Shown: positions 36,092-44,309, numbered from the stretch's first letter. The stretch: 45,043 bases of DNA from RGIG1995 sp045126815 (GCA_045126815.1 JBGVPD010000057.1:1-45043), one strand, 5' to 3'. Made by a program: numbers and translations. Notes: a model not told the origin generated them from the sequence alone.

Positions 36092-36120
36092 TTGACAAGA
36101 AGGGGAAATAGGGGTATAAT
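36092..36120 (+). promoter_or_regulatory. Perfect consensus promoter of the foldase gene
   Basis: TTGACA at 36092-36097, 17 bp, TATAAT at 36115-36120, an exact consensus like the one before the giant gene. Confidence 0.92.
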
Positions 36121-36152
36121 AAGCTGTAAAAAAGATTAATTGGAGGAAGATT

Positions 36153-37244
36153 ATGAAAAAGATTATTACAACGCTCGGACTTATGGTGTTGTTTTTGGGT
36201 GCGTTTATGTATATATTTTTTGGAAACAATAAGGCAGACGATACTGCAAAACTTCCGGATGATACAAAGCAAAACGGAACAGAAAACGGAACGGATAAAA
36301 CTGAAGAGGAAGAGGTTCCTTTTGACTACGATTTAAGTGAATACGTACAGTTGGGAGATTTGTCAAAGGCTACGTATGATCAAGCGACCGTTGACGTATA
36401 TATAGCAAAGACGAAGGGCGACATAGCATCTCAAAATACTGTAAAGACGGAGATAAAGGATAGAGCGGTACAAAAGAACGACAGTGTAAATCTTGACTTT
36501 GAAGGAAAGATTGACGGAAAAGTGTTTGACGGCGGTAGTGCTAAGGGTTATGACTTAGTGATTGGTTCGGGTAATTTTATTCCCGGATTTGAAGACGGGC
36601 TTATTGGAAAGAATATCGGGGATAAATTTGATTTGGAATTGACGTTTCCTAAAGATTATCATTCAAAGGATCAAGCCGGAAAGGCAGTTGTATTTACCGT
36701 TACAATTAACAAGATTCACGAACTTAAGGTGCCGGATCTAACAGATGAAATGATCGAAAAACTTGGCACAGAATATAAGACTATAGCAGAATTTGAGGAA
36801 TATTTAAAAGGATATTACTCTGAAATGCTTTTGTGGGAAAACTACGTAAAGTCGTGTAAGATCAACAAGCTTCCAGAGAAGGAAGTAAACAAGTTGTACG
36901 ATCAGGAGATGGCATATTATCAAAGTATAGCTAGTTATTATAAGATAACGCTTGATGAATATGCAAAGAGTGGCGGCTTGGCAGACGAAAAGGCACTAAG
37001 GGAGGCAGTTCGCAAGTCGGCCGAAGAAAGCGTTGGTACAATGATAATAACGTATCATACGGTAAGACAAAACGAAATAACCATAAGCGATGATGAATAT
37101 AAACAAGGTGCAGGAGAACTTGCCAAGGAATACGGAGTAGCCTCTATTGAAAGTCTTGAAGAGCAGTATGGCAAGTCGGCTATTATGGTAAATTTGTATC
37201 AGAAGAAGATAGTTAAAAATGTAATGGCGGAAAAAGCTAAATAA
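36153..37244 (+). CDS. Extracytoplasmic FKBP-type peptidyl-prolyl isomerase, trigger-factor-like
   Basis: This 363-aa protein has an N-terminal membrane anchor (LGLMVLFLGAFMYIFFG; no lipobox Cys), a Thr/Asp/Glu-rich linker, and an FKBP domain at about residues 100-195 (DSVNLDFEGKIDGKVFDGG, LVIGSGNFIPGFEDGLIG). A helical C-terminal region resembles the trigger-factor chaperone domain. It would act outside the membrane as a folding helper for exported proteins. GGAGGA precedes ATG 36153. Its position right after the giant secreted protein suggests that protein as a client, but this is inference. Confidence 0.88.
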   Translation: MKKIITTLGLMVLFLGAFMYIFFGNNKADDTAKLPDDTKQNGTENGTDKTEEEEVPFDYDLSEYVQLGDLSKATYDQATVDVYIAKTKGDIASQNTVKTEIKDRAVQKNDSVNLDFEGKIDGKVFDGGSAKGYDLVIGSGNFIPGFEDGLIGKNIGDKFDLELTFPKDYHSKDQAGKAVVFTVTINKIHELKVPDLTDEMIEKLGTEYKTIAEFEEYLKGYYSEMLLWENYVKSCKINKLPEKEVNKLYDQEMAYYQSIASYYKITLDEYAKSGGLADEKALREAVRKSAEESVGTMIITYHTVRQNEITISDDEYKQGAGELAKEYGVASIESLEEQYGKSAIMVNLYQKKIVKNVMAEKAK

Positions 37245-37250
37245 AAAAAG

Positions 37251-37277
37251 AAGCTGTGTTTTTACACAGCTTTTTTA
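37251..37277 (+). terminator. Terminator of the foldase gene
   Basis: AAGCTGTGT at 37251-37259 pairs with ACACAGCTT at 37264-37272, followed by a T run. Confidence 0.92.
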
Positions 37278-37329
37278 TGTAACAGAATTAACGATAAAAT
37301 TATATGGTTTAAAAAATTGTTTTACTGTG

Positions 37330-37403
37330 CGGTTCGGGGAACCCCTATTACGAGAACCCCCAAACCTCACTTCATTCGGTTCGGGGAACCCCTATTACGA
37401 GAA
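37330..37403. repeat. Tandem pair of GGTTCGGGGAACCCC elements
   Basis: CGGTTCGGGGAACCCC plus TATTACGAGA occurs at 37330-37355 and again at 37378-37403, 48 bp apart. The unit 37354-37395 is closely similar to an inverted copy at 38476-38523, and 37371-37392 is identical to the window start. Confidence 0.85.
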
Positions 37404-37850
37404 TCCCCACCATATTAGCAAAACTTTGTTTTTTAGAAGTTTTGGCTGGAGTCAAGAGGGCGCTTTTTCAAAAGCGCGCCTTTTGTTAGGGGTTCGGGGA
37501 CGAAGTCCCTGACATAATTGTGCTTCTCTAAAAAACGCGTTAGCGTTTTTTCTTTTTCACCAATGTTATTAGTTGGTAAATAAAATATCTTTTCTTTTTT
37601 ATGTTACTTTCTTGCTTCGTCAAGAAAGTAACCAAAGAAGACGCCGAAAGGGAGAGGGGTTGCGATTCCCCCCTCCCTTTGAACCCTTCCCCTAAACGCT
37701 TTGTTTCACTGCATCGTTCATAAATATAAGATTTCTTATCTGTTTAGGTCGGGTTATGCTCACACAAGACGAGGAATATGATATCGGGGGATTGTTGGCT
37801 TTTGTTGTGAATGATTATTTCACCGTAAAAGGATAAAATAATGGAAAAAA
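37404..37850. other. Gene-free repeat cluster before tRNA-Trp
   Basis: No gene is supported. The stretch is packed with hairpins: GGGCGCTTTTT/AAAAGCGCGCC near 37456, AAAAAACGC/GCGTTTTTT near 37531, a 12-bp perfect stem GTTACTTTCTTG/CAAGAAAGTAAC at 37603-37632, and AAAGGGAGAGGGG/CCCCCCTCCCTTT around 37648-37681. These look like several different dispersed repeat families side by side. Confidence 0.7.
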
Positions 37851-37854
37851 GGTA

Positions 37855-37883
37855 TTGCAATTTAAGAAAAAGTGTGATATAAT
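37855..37883 (+). promoter_or_regulatory. Promoter of tRNA-Trp
   Basis: TTGCAA at 37855-37860, 17 bp, TATAAT at 37878-37883, ending 19 nt before the tRNA. Confidence 0.75.
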
Positions 37884-37902
37884 ACCGTAGTCAAAAAGAA
37901 AT

Positions 37903-37978
37903 AGGGGTGTAGTTCAGTTGGTAGAACGGCGGTCTCCAAAACCGCATGTCAAGGGTTCGAGTCCTTTCGCCCCTGCCA
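37903..37978 (+). tRNA. tRNA-Trp (CCA)
   Basis: The 76-nt cloverleaf starts AGGGGTGTAGTTCAGTTGG, has the anticodon stem GCGGT/ACCGC around CTCCAAA (anticodon CCA), the T loop TTCGAGT, and an encoded CCA end. The acceptor stem AGGGGTG/CGCCCCT contains one T-G pair. Its last 21 bases are copied at 38122-38142 and partly at 38564-38579. Confidence 0.96.
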
Positions 37979-37980
37979 AA

Positions 37981-38015
37981 AAGAAGACTATCGCAATAGC
38001 GATAGTCTTCTTTTT
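37981..38015 (+). terminator. Terminator of tRNA-Trp
   Basis: AAGAAGACTATCGC at 37981-37994 pairs perfectly with GCGATAGTCTTCTT at 37999-38012, followed by T. Confidence 0.9.
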
Positions 38016-38029
38016 CGTAATTGGTTAAC

Positions 38030-38142
38030 AAGAAAGGGCTCGAAGGGGAAGCGGTAGTGAATTGACAGTCCGGCGGACTGTCAAGAGCCGCGGAAGACCG
38101 AGCGCGTAGGTCGCGCGAGACCGAGTCCTTTCGCCCCTGCCA
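38030..38142 (+). repeat. Structured element 1 ending in a copy of the tRNA-Trp 3' end
   Basis: The outer arms GAAAGGGCTCG (38032) and CGAGTCCTTTC (38122) are complementary with one G-U pair and are derived from the tRNA T-arm/acceptor region. Inside are a 10-bp stem TTGACAGTCC/GGACTGTCAA, AGCGG/CCGCG-type pairing, and GCGCG/CGCGC. It ends with 21 bases identical to tRNA-Trp including CCA, and is followed by its own terminator-like hairpin at 38144-38176. Confidence 0.75.
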
Positions 38143-38143
38143 G

Positions 38144-38176
38144 AAAAAAGCACTTGCGAAAAGCAAGTGCTTTTTT
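38144..38176 (+). terminator. Terminator-like hairpin after structured element 1
   Basis: AAAAAAGCACTTGC at 38144-38157 pairs with GCAAGTGCTTTTTT at 38163-38176. It differs in sequence from the hairpin after the true tRNA. Confidence 0.85.
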
Positions 38177-38211
38177 CAACTAAATCCACCCTTTCGGGTG
38201 GGTGAAATATT

Positions 38212-38357
38212 GCTTCGCAATGTGAAATACGCCTACGGCGTGTGAAATTCGCCTCGACGGCGAGTGTGTGGATTTAATTTCACTTGATGCGATAGCATCA
38301 AATTTCACAATTTACGAAGTAAATTATTTCACCGTAAGCGTAGGCGAACGATTTCAC
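38212..38357. repeat. Palindrome array 3 (GTGAAAT / ATTTCAC spacers)
   Basis: GTGAAAT spacers at 38212, 38222 and 38242 precede hairpins ATTGC/GCAAT, ACGCC/GGCGT and TCGCC/GGCGA. After the middle, ATTTCAC spacers separate TTGATGC/GCATCAA, AATTTAC/GTAAATT and CGTAAGCG-type arms. The hairpin arms differ from each other while the spacers stay constant, and orientation flips at the centre. Confidence 0.82.
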
Positions 38358-38424
38358 TAAAAGATGTGAAGGTTCGAAGCTATACGCCAATCTACTGAAA
38401 ATATCTTTTTCGTTTGGTCACGCC

Positions 38425-38579
38425 AAGAAAGGGCTCGAAGGGGAAGCGGTAGTGAATTGACAGTCCGGTGGACTGATAGGGGTTCCCCGAAACGCACGAA
38501 GTAAGTTTTGGGGGTTCACGTGGAGAGCCGCCAGACCGAGCGCGTAGGTCGCGCATAACCTACGTCCTTTCGCCCCTGC
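38425..38579 (+). repeat. Structured element 2, interrupted by an inverted mini-element
   Basis: Bases 38425-38468 are identical to 38030-38073 of element 1. At 38476-38523 a 48-bp stretch replaces three bases of element 1; it is a diverged inverted copy of the repeat at 37354-37395. The element then resumes (AGAGCCG, GAGCGCGTAGGTCGCGC) and ends with GTCCTTTCGCCCCTGC, the tRNA-Trp 3' part without the full CCA. Confidence 0.75.
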
Positions 38580-38580
38580 A

Positions 38581-38619
38581 AAAAAGAAGTCCATCGCAAC
38601 AACGATGGACTTCTTTTTT
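38581..38619 (+). terminator. Terminator-like hairpin after structured element 2
   Basis: AGAAGTCCATCG and CGATGGACTTCT form a stem with an A run before (from 38581) and a T run after (to 38619). Confidence 0.85.
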
Positions 38620-38714
38620 GTTGTATTATTTTTATCAAAATTGTGCAGTATTAAAATGGTTAGTAATTCTTACAAAATATTTAGTAAAAAATGTAGAAAA
38701 ATGTAATTTTTGTG

Positions 38715-38743
38715 TGTACATTGGTGAAAATATGTGTTATAAT
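38715..38743 (+). promoter_or_regulatory. Promoter of the cation exchanger gene
   Basis: TGTACA at 38715-38720, 17 bp, TATAAT at 38738-38743, with TGTGT before the -10. It matches the rlmB promoter in both boxes and spacing. Confidence 0.75.
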
Positions 38744-38784
38744 ACCGAGAGTGTAACATAATAACAAAAACAGGAGAATTAAAA

Positions 38785-39831
38785 ATGATAGTACCGATTA
38801 TTTTTCTTGCAGTAGGTTTTTTACTGCTTATAAAGGGCGGAGATTGGTTTGTTGACGGTGCAACGGGAATTGCGCGTCGTTTCCATCTTCCCGAAATCTT
38901 GATTGGAGCAACTATAGTATCTATCGGAACAACTTTGCCTGAAGTTATGGTTTCAGCAGGCGCGGCTTTACAGGGAAGCGGATCTATAGCTTACGGTAAT
39001 GCAATAGGTTCCATTATTTGTAATACATCACTTATTGCGGCTTTGACTATTGCAATAAAACCGAGTCAGGCGGCAAGAAAAAGTTTGCTTGTACCGGTAT
39101 TGTTTTTCTTTGGTTCGGCAGTATTTTACTGCTTGACCGCATATATATCCGGAACTTTCTCTCGCTTAACCGGTGTTATATTACTTGCGACGTTTGTTGC
39201 TTATATGGTAACTACCGTTGTAAAGGTAAGAAGCGGTGCTGCAACACTTGATACAGTTATGGCTGAAGAGACCGTCGGCGCACTTACGAGCGAGGAAGAG
39301 CTTGAACAAAAGAGCGGAGAAGACCACGTTGTTGAATCTGTTGAAAAAGGCACAAAAGACAGCTTCTTAAAAGATATCATTTTGTTGATAGTGGGAGCTG
39401 CGCTTATAGCGGTCGGAGCTGATTTTCTTGTTGATAATGCTATCATAATTGCAGAAAAATTCGGTATATCCGAAAAGGTCATAGGATTGACGATAGTAGC
39501 TTTAGGTACTTCATTACCTGAGCTTGTTACGGCAGTGACGTCACTTATAAAGGGACATAGCTCGTTATCACTTGGTAACATAATAGGCGCAAACCTTTTC
39601 AATCTGGTTCTAGTAAGCGGAGCTGCAGTTACTATAAGTCCTTTTGACGTTCCCGTTTCAAGTTATGTGGGCGGTATAAATTCATCTTTGGTAATTGATA
39701 TCCCCATAATGTTCTGTGTTATGCTTATTCTTACCGTACCTACACTTATTAAGCAAAAGGTAAGTCGTTGGCAGGGAATAGGACTGCTCGGTATATATGC
39801 AGCATTTTGCGCTTTGCAGTTTTTAATATAG
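38785..39831 (+). CDS. CaCA-family calcium/sodium (cation/cation) antiporter
   Basis: This inner-membrane exchanger of 348 aa is similar in layout to YrbG and archaeal NCX. The two inverted halves each carry the ion-binding alpha repeat: GATIVSIGTTLPEVMVSAGA with YGNAIGSIICN, and GLTIVALGTSLPELVTAVTS with LGNIIGANLFN. The acidic Glu in both LPE motifs is intact. A hydrophilic loop of about 60 residues with many Glu lies between the halves. It would export Ca2+ in exchange for Na+ or H+. AGGAG precedes ATG 38785. Confidence 0.92.
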   Translation: MIVPIIFLAVGFLLLIKGGDWFVDGATGIARRFHLPEILIGATIVSIGTTLPEVMVSAGAALQGSGSIAYGNAIGSIICNTSLIAALTIAIKPSQAARKSLLVPVLFFFGSAVFYCLTAYISGTFSRLTGVILLATFVAYMVTTVVKVRSGAATLDTVMAEETVGALTSEEELEQKSGEDHVVESVEKGTKDSFLKDIILLIVGAALIAVGADFLVDNAIIIAEKFGISEKVIGLTIVALGTSLPELVTAVTSLIKGHSSLSLGNIIGANLFNLVLVSGAAVTISPFDVPVSSYVGGINSSLVIDIPIMFCVMLILTVPTLIKQKVSRWQGIGLLGIYAAFCALQFLI

Positions 39832-39838
39832 TTTATAT

Positions 39839-39878
39839 AAAGTCTGTCGTTGGAATAAATCCGATTGACAGACTTTTT
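39839..39878 (+). terminator. Terminator of the exchanger gene
   Basis: AAAGTCTGTC at 39839-39848 pairs with GACAGACTTT at 39867-39876, followed by T. Confidence 0.85.
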
Positions 39879-39972
39879 TATCGTTCAAAAGTTTTTGGGT
39901 ATTTCATACAGTTTTACCGTAAAAAAAATTAGGTTGTTTCATAAAAAATGTTTATTTTATTATAAATACGCC

Positions 39973-40001
39973 TTTACATATTGTTATAAAAGTGTTATAA
40001 T
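39973..40001 (+). promoter_or_regulatory. Promoter of the pyruvate:ferredoxin oxidoreductase gene
   Basis: TTTACA at 39973-39978, 17 bp, TATAAT at 39996-40001, with a TGT before the -10. A leader of about 48 nt follows. Confidence 0.8.
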
Positions 40002-40056
40002 AACATAGAATATGTAAATTAATTAAACTATATATATACAATCAGGAGGAAATACC

Positions 40057-43000
40057 ATGGCAAGAAAAAAGATATCTATGGATGGTAACACTGCCGCTGC
40101 GCACGTGTCTTACGCTTTTACAGAAGTAGCGTCCATATATCCTATTACACCATCAAGTGTTATGGCTGAGCTTACAGACGCTTGGTCAGCGACAGGACTT
40201 AAAAATATTTTTGGTGATAACGTAAGAGTTATGGAAATGCAGTCAGAAGCAGGTGCGGCAGGTACCGTTCACGGCTCATTGGCAGCAGGCGCTCTTACTA
40301 CAACTTACACAGCATCGCAGGGACTTCTTCTTATGATTCCTAATATGTACAAGATCGCAGGTGAGCTTCTCCCCTGTGTAATTCACGTTTCTGCACGTTG
40401 TGTTGCTTCACACGCGCTTAACATTTTCGGTGACCATTCAGACGTTATGGCGTGCCGTCAGACAGGTTTTGCTATGATGGCAGGTTCTAACCCTCAGGAA
40501 GTTATGGACCTTGGCGCAGTTTGTCACCTTGCTACAATCAAGGGTAGAGTTCCTTTCGTAAACTTTTTTGACGGTTTCAGAACATCACACGAAATTCAGA
40601 AAATTGAAGTTTGGGATTACGATGAATTAAAAGATATGATCGACACAGATGCAGTAGCTGCATTCCGTGCTCGTTCAATTAACCCTGAACACCCCGTTCT
40701 TCGCGGATCTGCTGAAAACGGCGATATTTTCTTCCAGCATAGAGAAGCTTGTAACAAGTATTACGATGCTTTCCCTGCAATCGTTGAAGAATATATGGAC
40801 AAGGTTAACGAAAAGATCGGTACAGATTATAAGCTCTTCAACTACTATGGTGCTCCCGATGCAGAGAGAGTAATAATCGCTATGGGTTCGATCTGTGACG
40901 TTGCAGAAGAAGTTATTGACTACCTCAACGCTACGGGCGAAAAAGTTGGTCTTGTTAAAGTTCGTCTTTACAGACCTTTCGTATCAGCGAAACTTGCTGA
41001 AGCTATCCCTGCTACTGTTAAGAAGATCGCTGTTCTTGACAGAACAAAAGAGCCCGGAGCTCTTGGCGAACCTCTCTATCTTGATGTTGTTGCAGCTCTT
41101 GCAAAAGAAGGAGTAAAAGCAGAGGTCGTTGGCGGACGTTACGGTTTGGGTTCAAAGGATACTCCTCCCCAGAGCGTATTCGCAGTATATGAAAACCTTA
41201 AATCAGATGCACCTAAGAACAACTTTACGATCGGTATCGTTGACGACGTTACAAACCTTTCTCTCGAAGAAAAGGCAGCTCCCGACACAGCACCTAAGGG
41301 TACTGTAAGCTGTAAGTTCTGGGGCCTTGGCGGTGACGGTACTGTTGGTGCAAACAAAAACTCGATCAAGATCATCGGTGACCACACCGACAAATACATT
41401 CAGGCATACTTCCAGTATGACAGTAAGAAGACGGGCGGTATAACAATTTCTCACCTTCGTTTCGGTGATCAACCCATCAAGTCCTCATACTATATCACAA
41501 AAGCTGACTTCGTTGCTTGTCACAACCCCTCATATATTCTTAAGGGTTATAAGATAGTAAACGACGTTAAGCCGGGCGGTACGTTCTTGCTTAACACACA
41601 GTGGACACCTGAAGAGGTTGAAGCAAATCTTCCCGGAGAAGTTAAGAGATACATCGCTGACAACAACATTTCTTTCTATACCGTTAATGCTATCGATAAA
41701 GCTCGTGAGATCGGTATGGGCAAGAGAACAAATACAATTCTTCAGTCTGCATTCTTTGCTCTTGCAAACATTATGCCCATTGAAGAAGCTGTTGAATATA
41801 TGAAATACATGGCTAAGAAGTCCTATCTCAAGAAGGGCGAAGCCGTTGTTGAAATGAACTACAAGGCAATCGATGCAGGTGTTGACGCACTTGTTAAGAT
41901 CGACGTTCCTGCAAGTTGGAAGACTGTAGGCAACGATACTGTTGAAGCAAAAGCAACAGGTACACGTCCTGAACTCGTTAAGTTTGTAAACGAAGTTCTT
42001 TTCCCCGTATCTAAGATGCAGGGTGACTCACTTCCCGTATCTGCATTTGAAGATATGGCAGACGGTTCATTCCCTCAGGGTGCTGCAGCATACGAAAAGA
42101 GAGGCGTTGCAGTTGACGTTCCTACATGGATACCCGAAAAGTGTATCCAGTGTAATATGTGTTCATTCGTATGTCCTCACGCTACGATCCGTCCTTTCGC
42201 TATGGATGCTGAAGAAGCGGCAAACGCACCTGCTTCTACAAAGTTCGTTCCTAAGGCTATGATCGGTAAGGGGTGCGAAAACTACAAGTTTACGGTATCT
42301 ATCAGTCCTCTTGACTGTATGGGTTGTACGCTTTGCGTTAAGGCTTGTAAGACGGGTGCTCTTGAAATGGTACCTCAGGCAACACAGCTTGACCAGCAGG
42401 CAGCATTTGATTACGCAGTTGCAAACGTAAAACAGAAAGAACTTCCTTTCGCTGAAACAACAGTTAAGGGCTCACAGTTCAAACAGCCCCTCCTTGAGTT
42501 CTCGGGCTCATGCGCAGGTTGTGCTGAAACGTCTTACGCTCGTCTTATTACACAGTTGTTTGGTGAAAGAATGTATATCTCCAACGCAACAGGTTGTTCT
42601 TCTATCTGGGGTGGCTCTGCTCCCTCAACTCCTTATACAGTAAACCGTGAATCAGGACGCGGTCCCGGTTGGGCTAACTCATTGTTCGAAGATAACGCAG
42701 AACACGGTCTCGGTATGTACCTCGGACAGAAAGCTATTCGTGACAGACTTATCGGTTACGTAGAAGCGTTCAGAGAAGGCGTTAAGGACGAAGAAAAACT
42801 TGCTGTTATCGATGCATATCTTGCGACAAAGGACAACAGCAAGGCTAACGAAGAACCCACAAAGGCTCTCGTAGCTATGCTCGAGGCTTGTCCTTGTGAA
42901 AACGAACTCAAGACAAAGATTCTTGCAGAAAAGACATACCTCTCCAAGAAGTCCGTATGGATATTCGGTGGTGACGGTTGGGCATACGATATCGGTTTCG

Positions 43001-43608
43001 GCGGTCTTGACCACGTAATCGCATCAGGTGAAGACGTAAACATTATGGTATTTGATACAGAAGTTTACTCAAATACAGGCGGTCAGGCTTCGAAGGCGTC
43101 ACAGATCGGTCAGGTTGCTCAGTTCGCAGCAGCAGGTAAGGCAATAGGTAAGAAAGATTTGGCACAGATTGCTATGTCTTACGGTTACGTATACGTAGCA
43201 CAGATCGCTATGGGCGCTGATATGAACCAGACTATCAAGGCTCTTGCAGAAGCTGAAGCATATCCCGGTCCTTCGATCGTAATCGGTTATGCACCTTGCG
43301 AAATGCACGGTATTAAGGGCACAATGGCTAACTGCCAGCTCGAAATGAAACGTGCGGTTGATGCAGGTTACTGGCAGATGTTCCGTTACAATCCTGCACT
43401 CAAGGCTGAAGGAAAGAATCCTTTGACAATTGACTGCAAAGAACCTACCGGCGATTACAGAGAGTTTATTACAAGTGAAACTCGTTACAGCCGTCTTGCA
43501 CAGCAGTTCCCTGAAAGAGCAGAAAAACTCTTTGCGGATGCTGAAGTTAAGGCTAAGCAGAAGTTTGAACACTTGAAGAAACTTTCCGAGCTTTACGGTA
43601 ACAACTAA
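40057..43608 (+). CDS. nifJ: Pyruvate:ferredoxin (flavodoxin) oxidoreductase
   Basis: This enzyme splits pyruvate with CoA to acetyl-CoA and CO2 and reduces ferredoxin. It is the single-chain homodimeric form with all domains in 1,183 aa. Domain I starts YPITPSSVMAEL. The gamma domain has GLGGDGTVGANKNSIKI. Two 4Fe-4S motifs are present, CIQCNMCSFVCP (from C696) and CMGCTLCVKACK (from C754). The TPP domain has SGSCAGCAETSYARL, ATGCSSIWGGS and GGDGWAYDIGFGGLDH. AGGAGG precedes ATG 40057. Its reduced ferredoxin would feed the Rnf complex encoded upstream. Confidence 0.97.
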   Translation: MARKKISMDGNTAAAHVSYAFTEVASIYPITPSSVMAELTDAWSATGLKNIFGDNVRVMEMQSEAGAAGTVHGSLAAGALTTTYTASQGLLLMIPNMYKIAGELLPCVIHVSARCVASHALNIFGDHSDVMACRQTGFAMMAGSNPQEVMDLGAVCHLATIKGRVPFVNFFDGFRTSHEIQKIEVWDYDELKDMIDTDAVAAFRARSINPEHPVLRGSAENGDIFFQHREACNKYYDAFPAIVEEYMDKVNEKIGTDYKLFNYYGAPDAERVIIAMGSICDVAEEVIDYLNATGEKVGLVKVRLYRPFVSAKLAEAIPATVKKIAVLDRTKEPGALGEPLYLDVVAALAKEGVKAEVVGGRYGLGSKDTPPQSVFAVYENLKSDAPKNNFTIGIVDDVTNLSLEEKAAPDTAPKGTVSCKFWGLGGDGTVGANKNSIKIIGDHTDKYIQAYFQYDSKKTGGITISHLRFGDQPIKSSYYITKADFVACHNPSYILKGYKIVNDVKPGGTFLLNTQWTPEEVEANLPGEVKRYIADNNISFYTVNAIDKAREIGMGKRTNTILQSAFFALANIMPIEEAVEYMKYMAKKSYLKKGEAVVEMNYKAIDAGVDALVKIDVPASWKTVGNDTVEAKATGTRPELVKFVNEVLFPVSKMQGDSLPVSAFEDMADGSFPQGAAAYEKRGVAVDVPTWIPEKCIQCNMCSFVCPHATIRPFAMDAEEAANAPASTKFVPKAMIGKGCENYKFTVSISPLDCMGCTLCVKACKTGALEMVPQATQLDQQAAFDYAVANVKQKELPFAETTVKGSQFKQPLLEFSGSCAGCAETSYARLITQLFGERMYISNATGCSSIWGGSAPSTPYTVNRESGRGPGWANSLFEDNAEHGLGMYLGQKAIRDRLIGYVEAFREGVKDEEKLAVIDAYLATKDNSKANEEPTKALVAMLEACPCENELKTKILAEKTYLSKKSVWIFGGDGWAYDIGFGGLDHVIASGEDVNIMVFDTEVYSNTGGQASKASQIGQVAQFAAAGKAIGKKDLAQIAMSYGYVYVAQIAMGADMNQTIKALAEAEAYPGPSIVIGYAPCEMHGIKGTMANCQLEMKRAVDAGYWQMFRYNPALKAEGKNPLTIDCKEPTGDYREFITSETRYSRLAQQFPERAEKLFADAEVKAKQKFEHLKKLSELYGNN

Positions 43609-43617
43609 TTAAATAAT

Positions 43618-43650
43618 AAAAATTCCCCGAATTTTTCGGGGAATTTTTTT
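43618..43650 (+). terminator. Terminator of the oxidoreductase gene
   Basis: AAATTCCCCGA pairs with TCGGGGAATTT around a TTTT-type loop, followed by a T run. Confidence 0.92.
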
Positions 43651-43663
43651 GTAAAGATATAAC

Positions 43664-43696
43664 AGAGAGTTGATGGGAATTAACCATCAACTCTCT
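43664..43696. other. Perfect 13-bp hairpin between convergent genes
   Basis: AGAGAGTTGATGG (43664-43676) and CCATCAACTCTCT (43684-43696) form a perfect stem with a 7-nt loop. It has no clear T run on either side, so it is not a standard terminator. The following 78 bases to the next gene show nothing. Confidence 0.6.
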
Positions 43697-43774
43697 TGTT
43701 TAAATTCATTATTAAAGTTTTGTGTGAGTTCTTGGAAGTAAGTTCTTAATTGTCCGTGCTTTAAAACAAATTTC

Positions 43775-44221
43775 TTATTTTCTATTGTATTTTCCGTTGT
43801 TTTTTGATACCATAACAATGATGAGTATAATAACGGCAACAGCAATAAGGATCGCAATAACTACACCCATAATGCTGTTTCCGGCTGTATCGTCAACAGC
43901 GTCTTCGACATCGTCTTTAGCATCGTCGAGAGCACTGCTTGCATCACCTAACGCATTGTCAAGAGCGCCTGTCTGTGTTTGAGTGTCACTTTCCGGCGTT
44001 GTGGTGTCGTTTCCGTTGTCGGTGTTGCTATCTGTGCCGTTGTTATTGTTGTCGAGTATACCTGAGTCTGCATCACGTCTGTCAACTGAAGAGTCAGGGA
44101 TGTTTGTTGAGAAGTTATACGCGGATTCGTCTACAACGGCAACGGCATTAGCAGTTAATGCACTTAAAAAAGCAAAGACAAATACCAAAGTTAAAAGTCT
44201 TATGATTTTTTTGTTTTTCAT
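43775..44221 (-). CDS. Small secreted, membrane-anchored low-complexity protein
   Basis: I recognise no family. The 148-aa protein has a signal peptide (LLTLVFVFAFLSALTANAVA), a 50-residue Asn/Asp/Thr/Ser-rich stretch, an Ala/Asp helix (ALGDASSALDDAKDDVEDAV) that may form a coiled coil, and a C-terminal membrane segment followed by basic residues. It has no sorting motif of the usual type. It should be outside the membrane and tethered by its C-terminus. The ribosome site is weak (AAAGGAT before ATG 44221), and no clear promoter is seen. Confidence 0.7.
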   Translation of the reverse strand: MKNKKIIRLLTLVFVFAFLSALTANAVAVVDESAYNFSTNIPDSSVDRRDADSGILDNNNNGTDSNTDNGNDTTTPESDTQTQTGALDNALGDASSALDDAKDDVEDAVDDTAGNSIMGVVIAILIAVAVIILIIVMVSKNNGKYNRK

Positions 44222-44309
44222 ACTAATATCCTTTCAGATTTTGGTTTATGGATAGTATGTGCAAAGTTTATGGAATATATGATACAAATAAATGTTTGGA
44301 GTTTTTTTA

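Noticed and set aside
37327..37512. 61-codon open frame
   Set aside because: It is only the translation of the GGTTCGGGGAACCCC tandem repeat and the following hairpin.
37891..38166. 91-codon open frame on the minus strand
   Set aside because: It is antisense to tRNA-Trp and the structured element that copies its 3' end; GERTRTLDMRFWRPPF is another common false tRNA translation.
38212..38357. CRISPR array
   Set aside because: The constant parts are only 6-7 bases and the variable parts are self-complementary hairpins of 10-20 bases; no cas genes are present.
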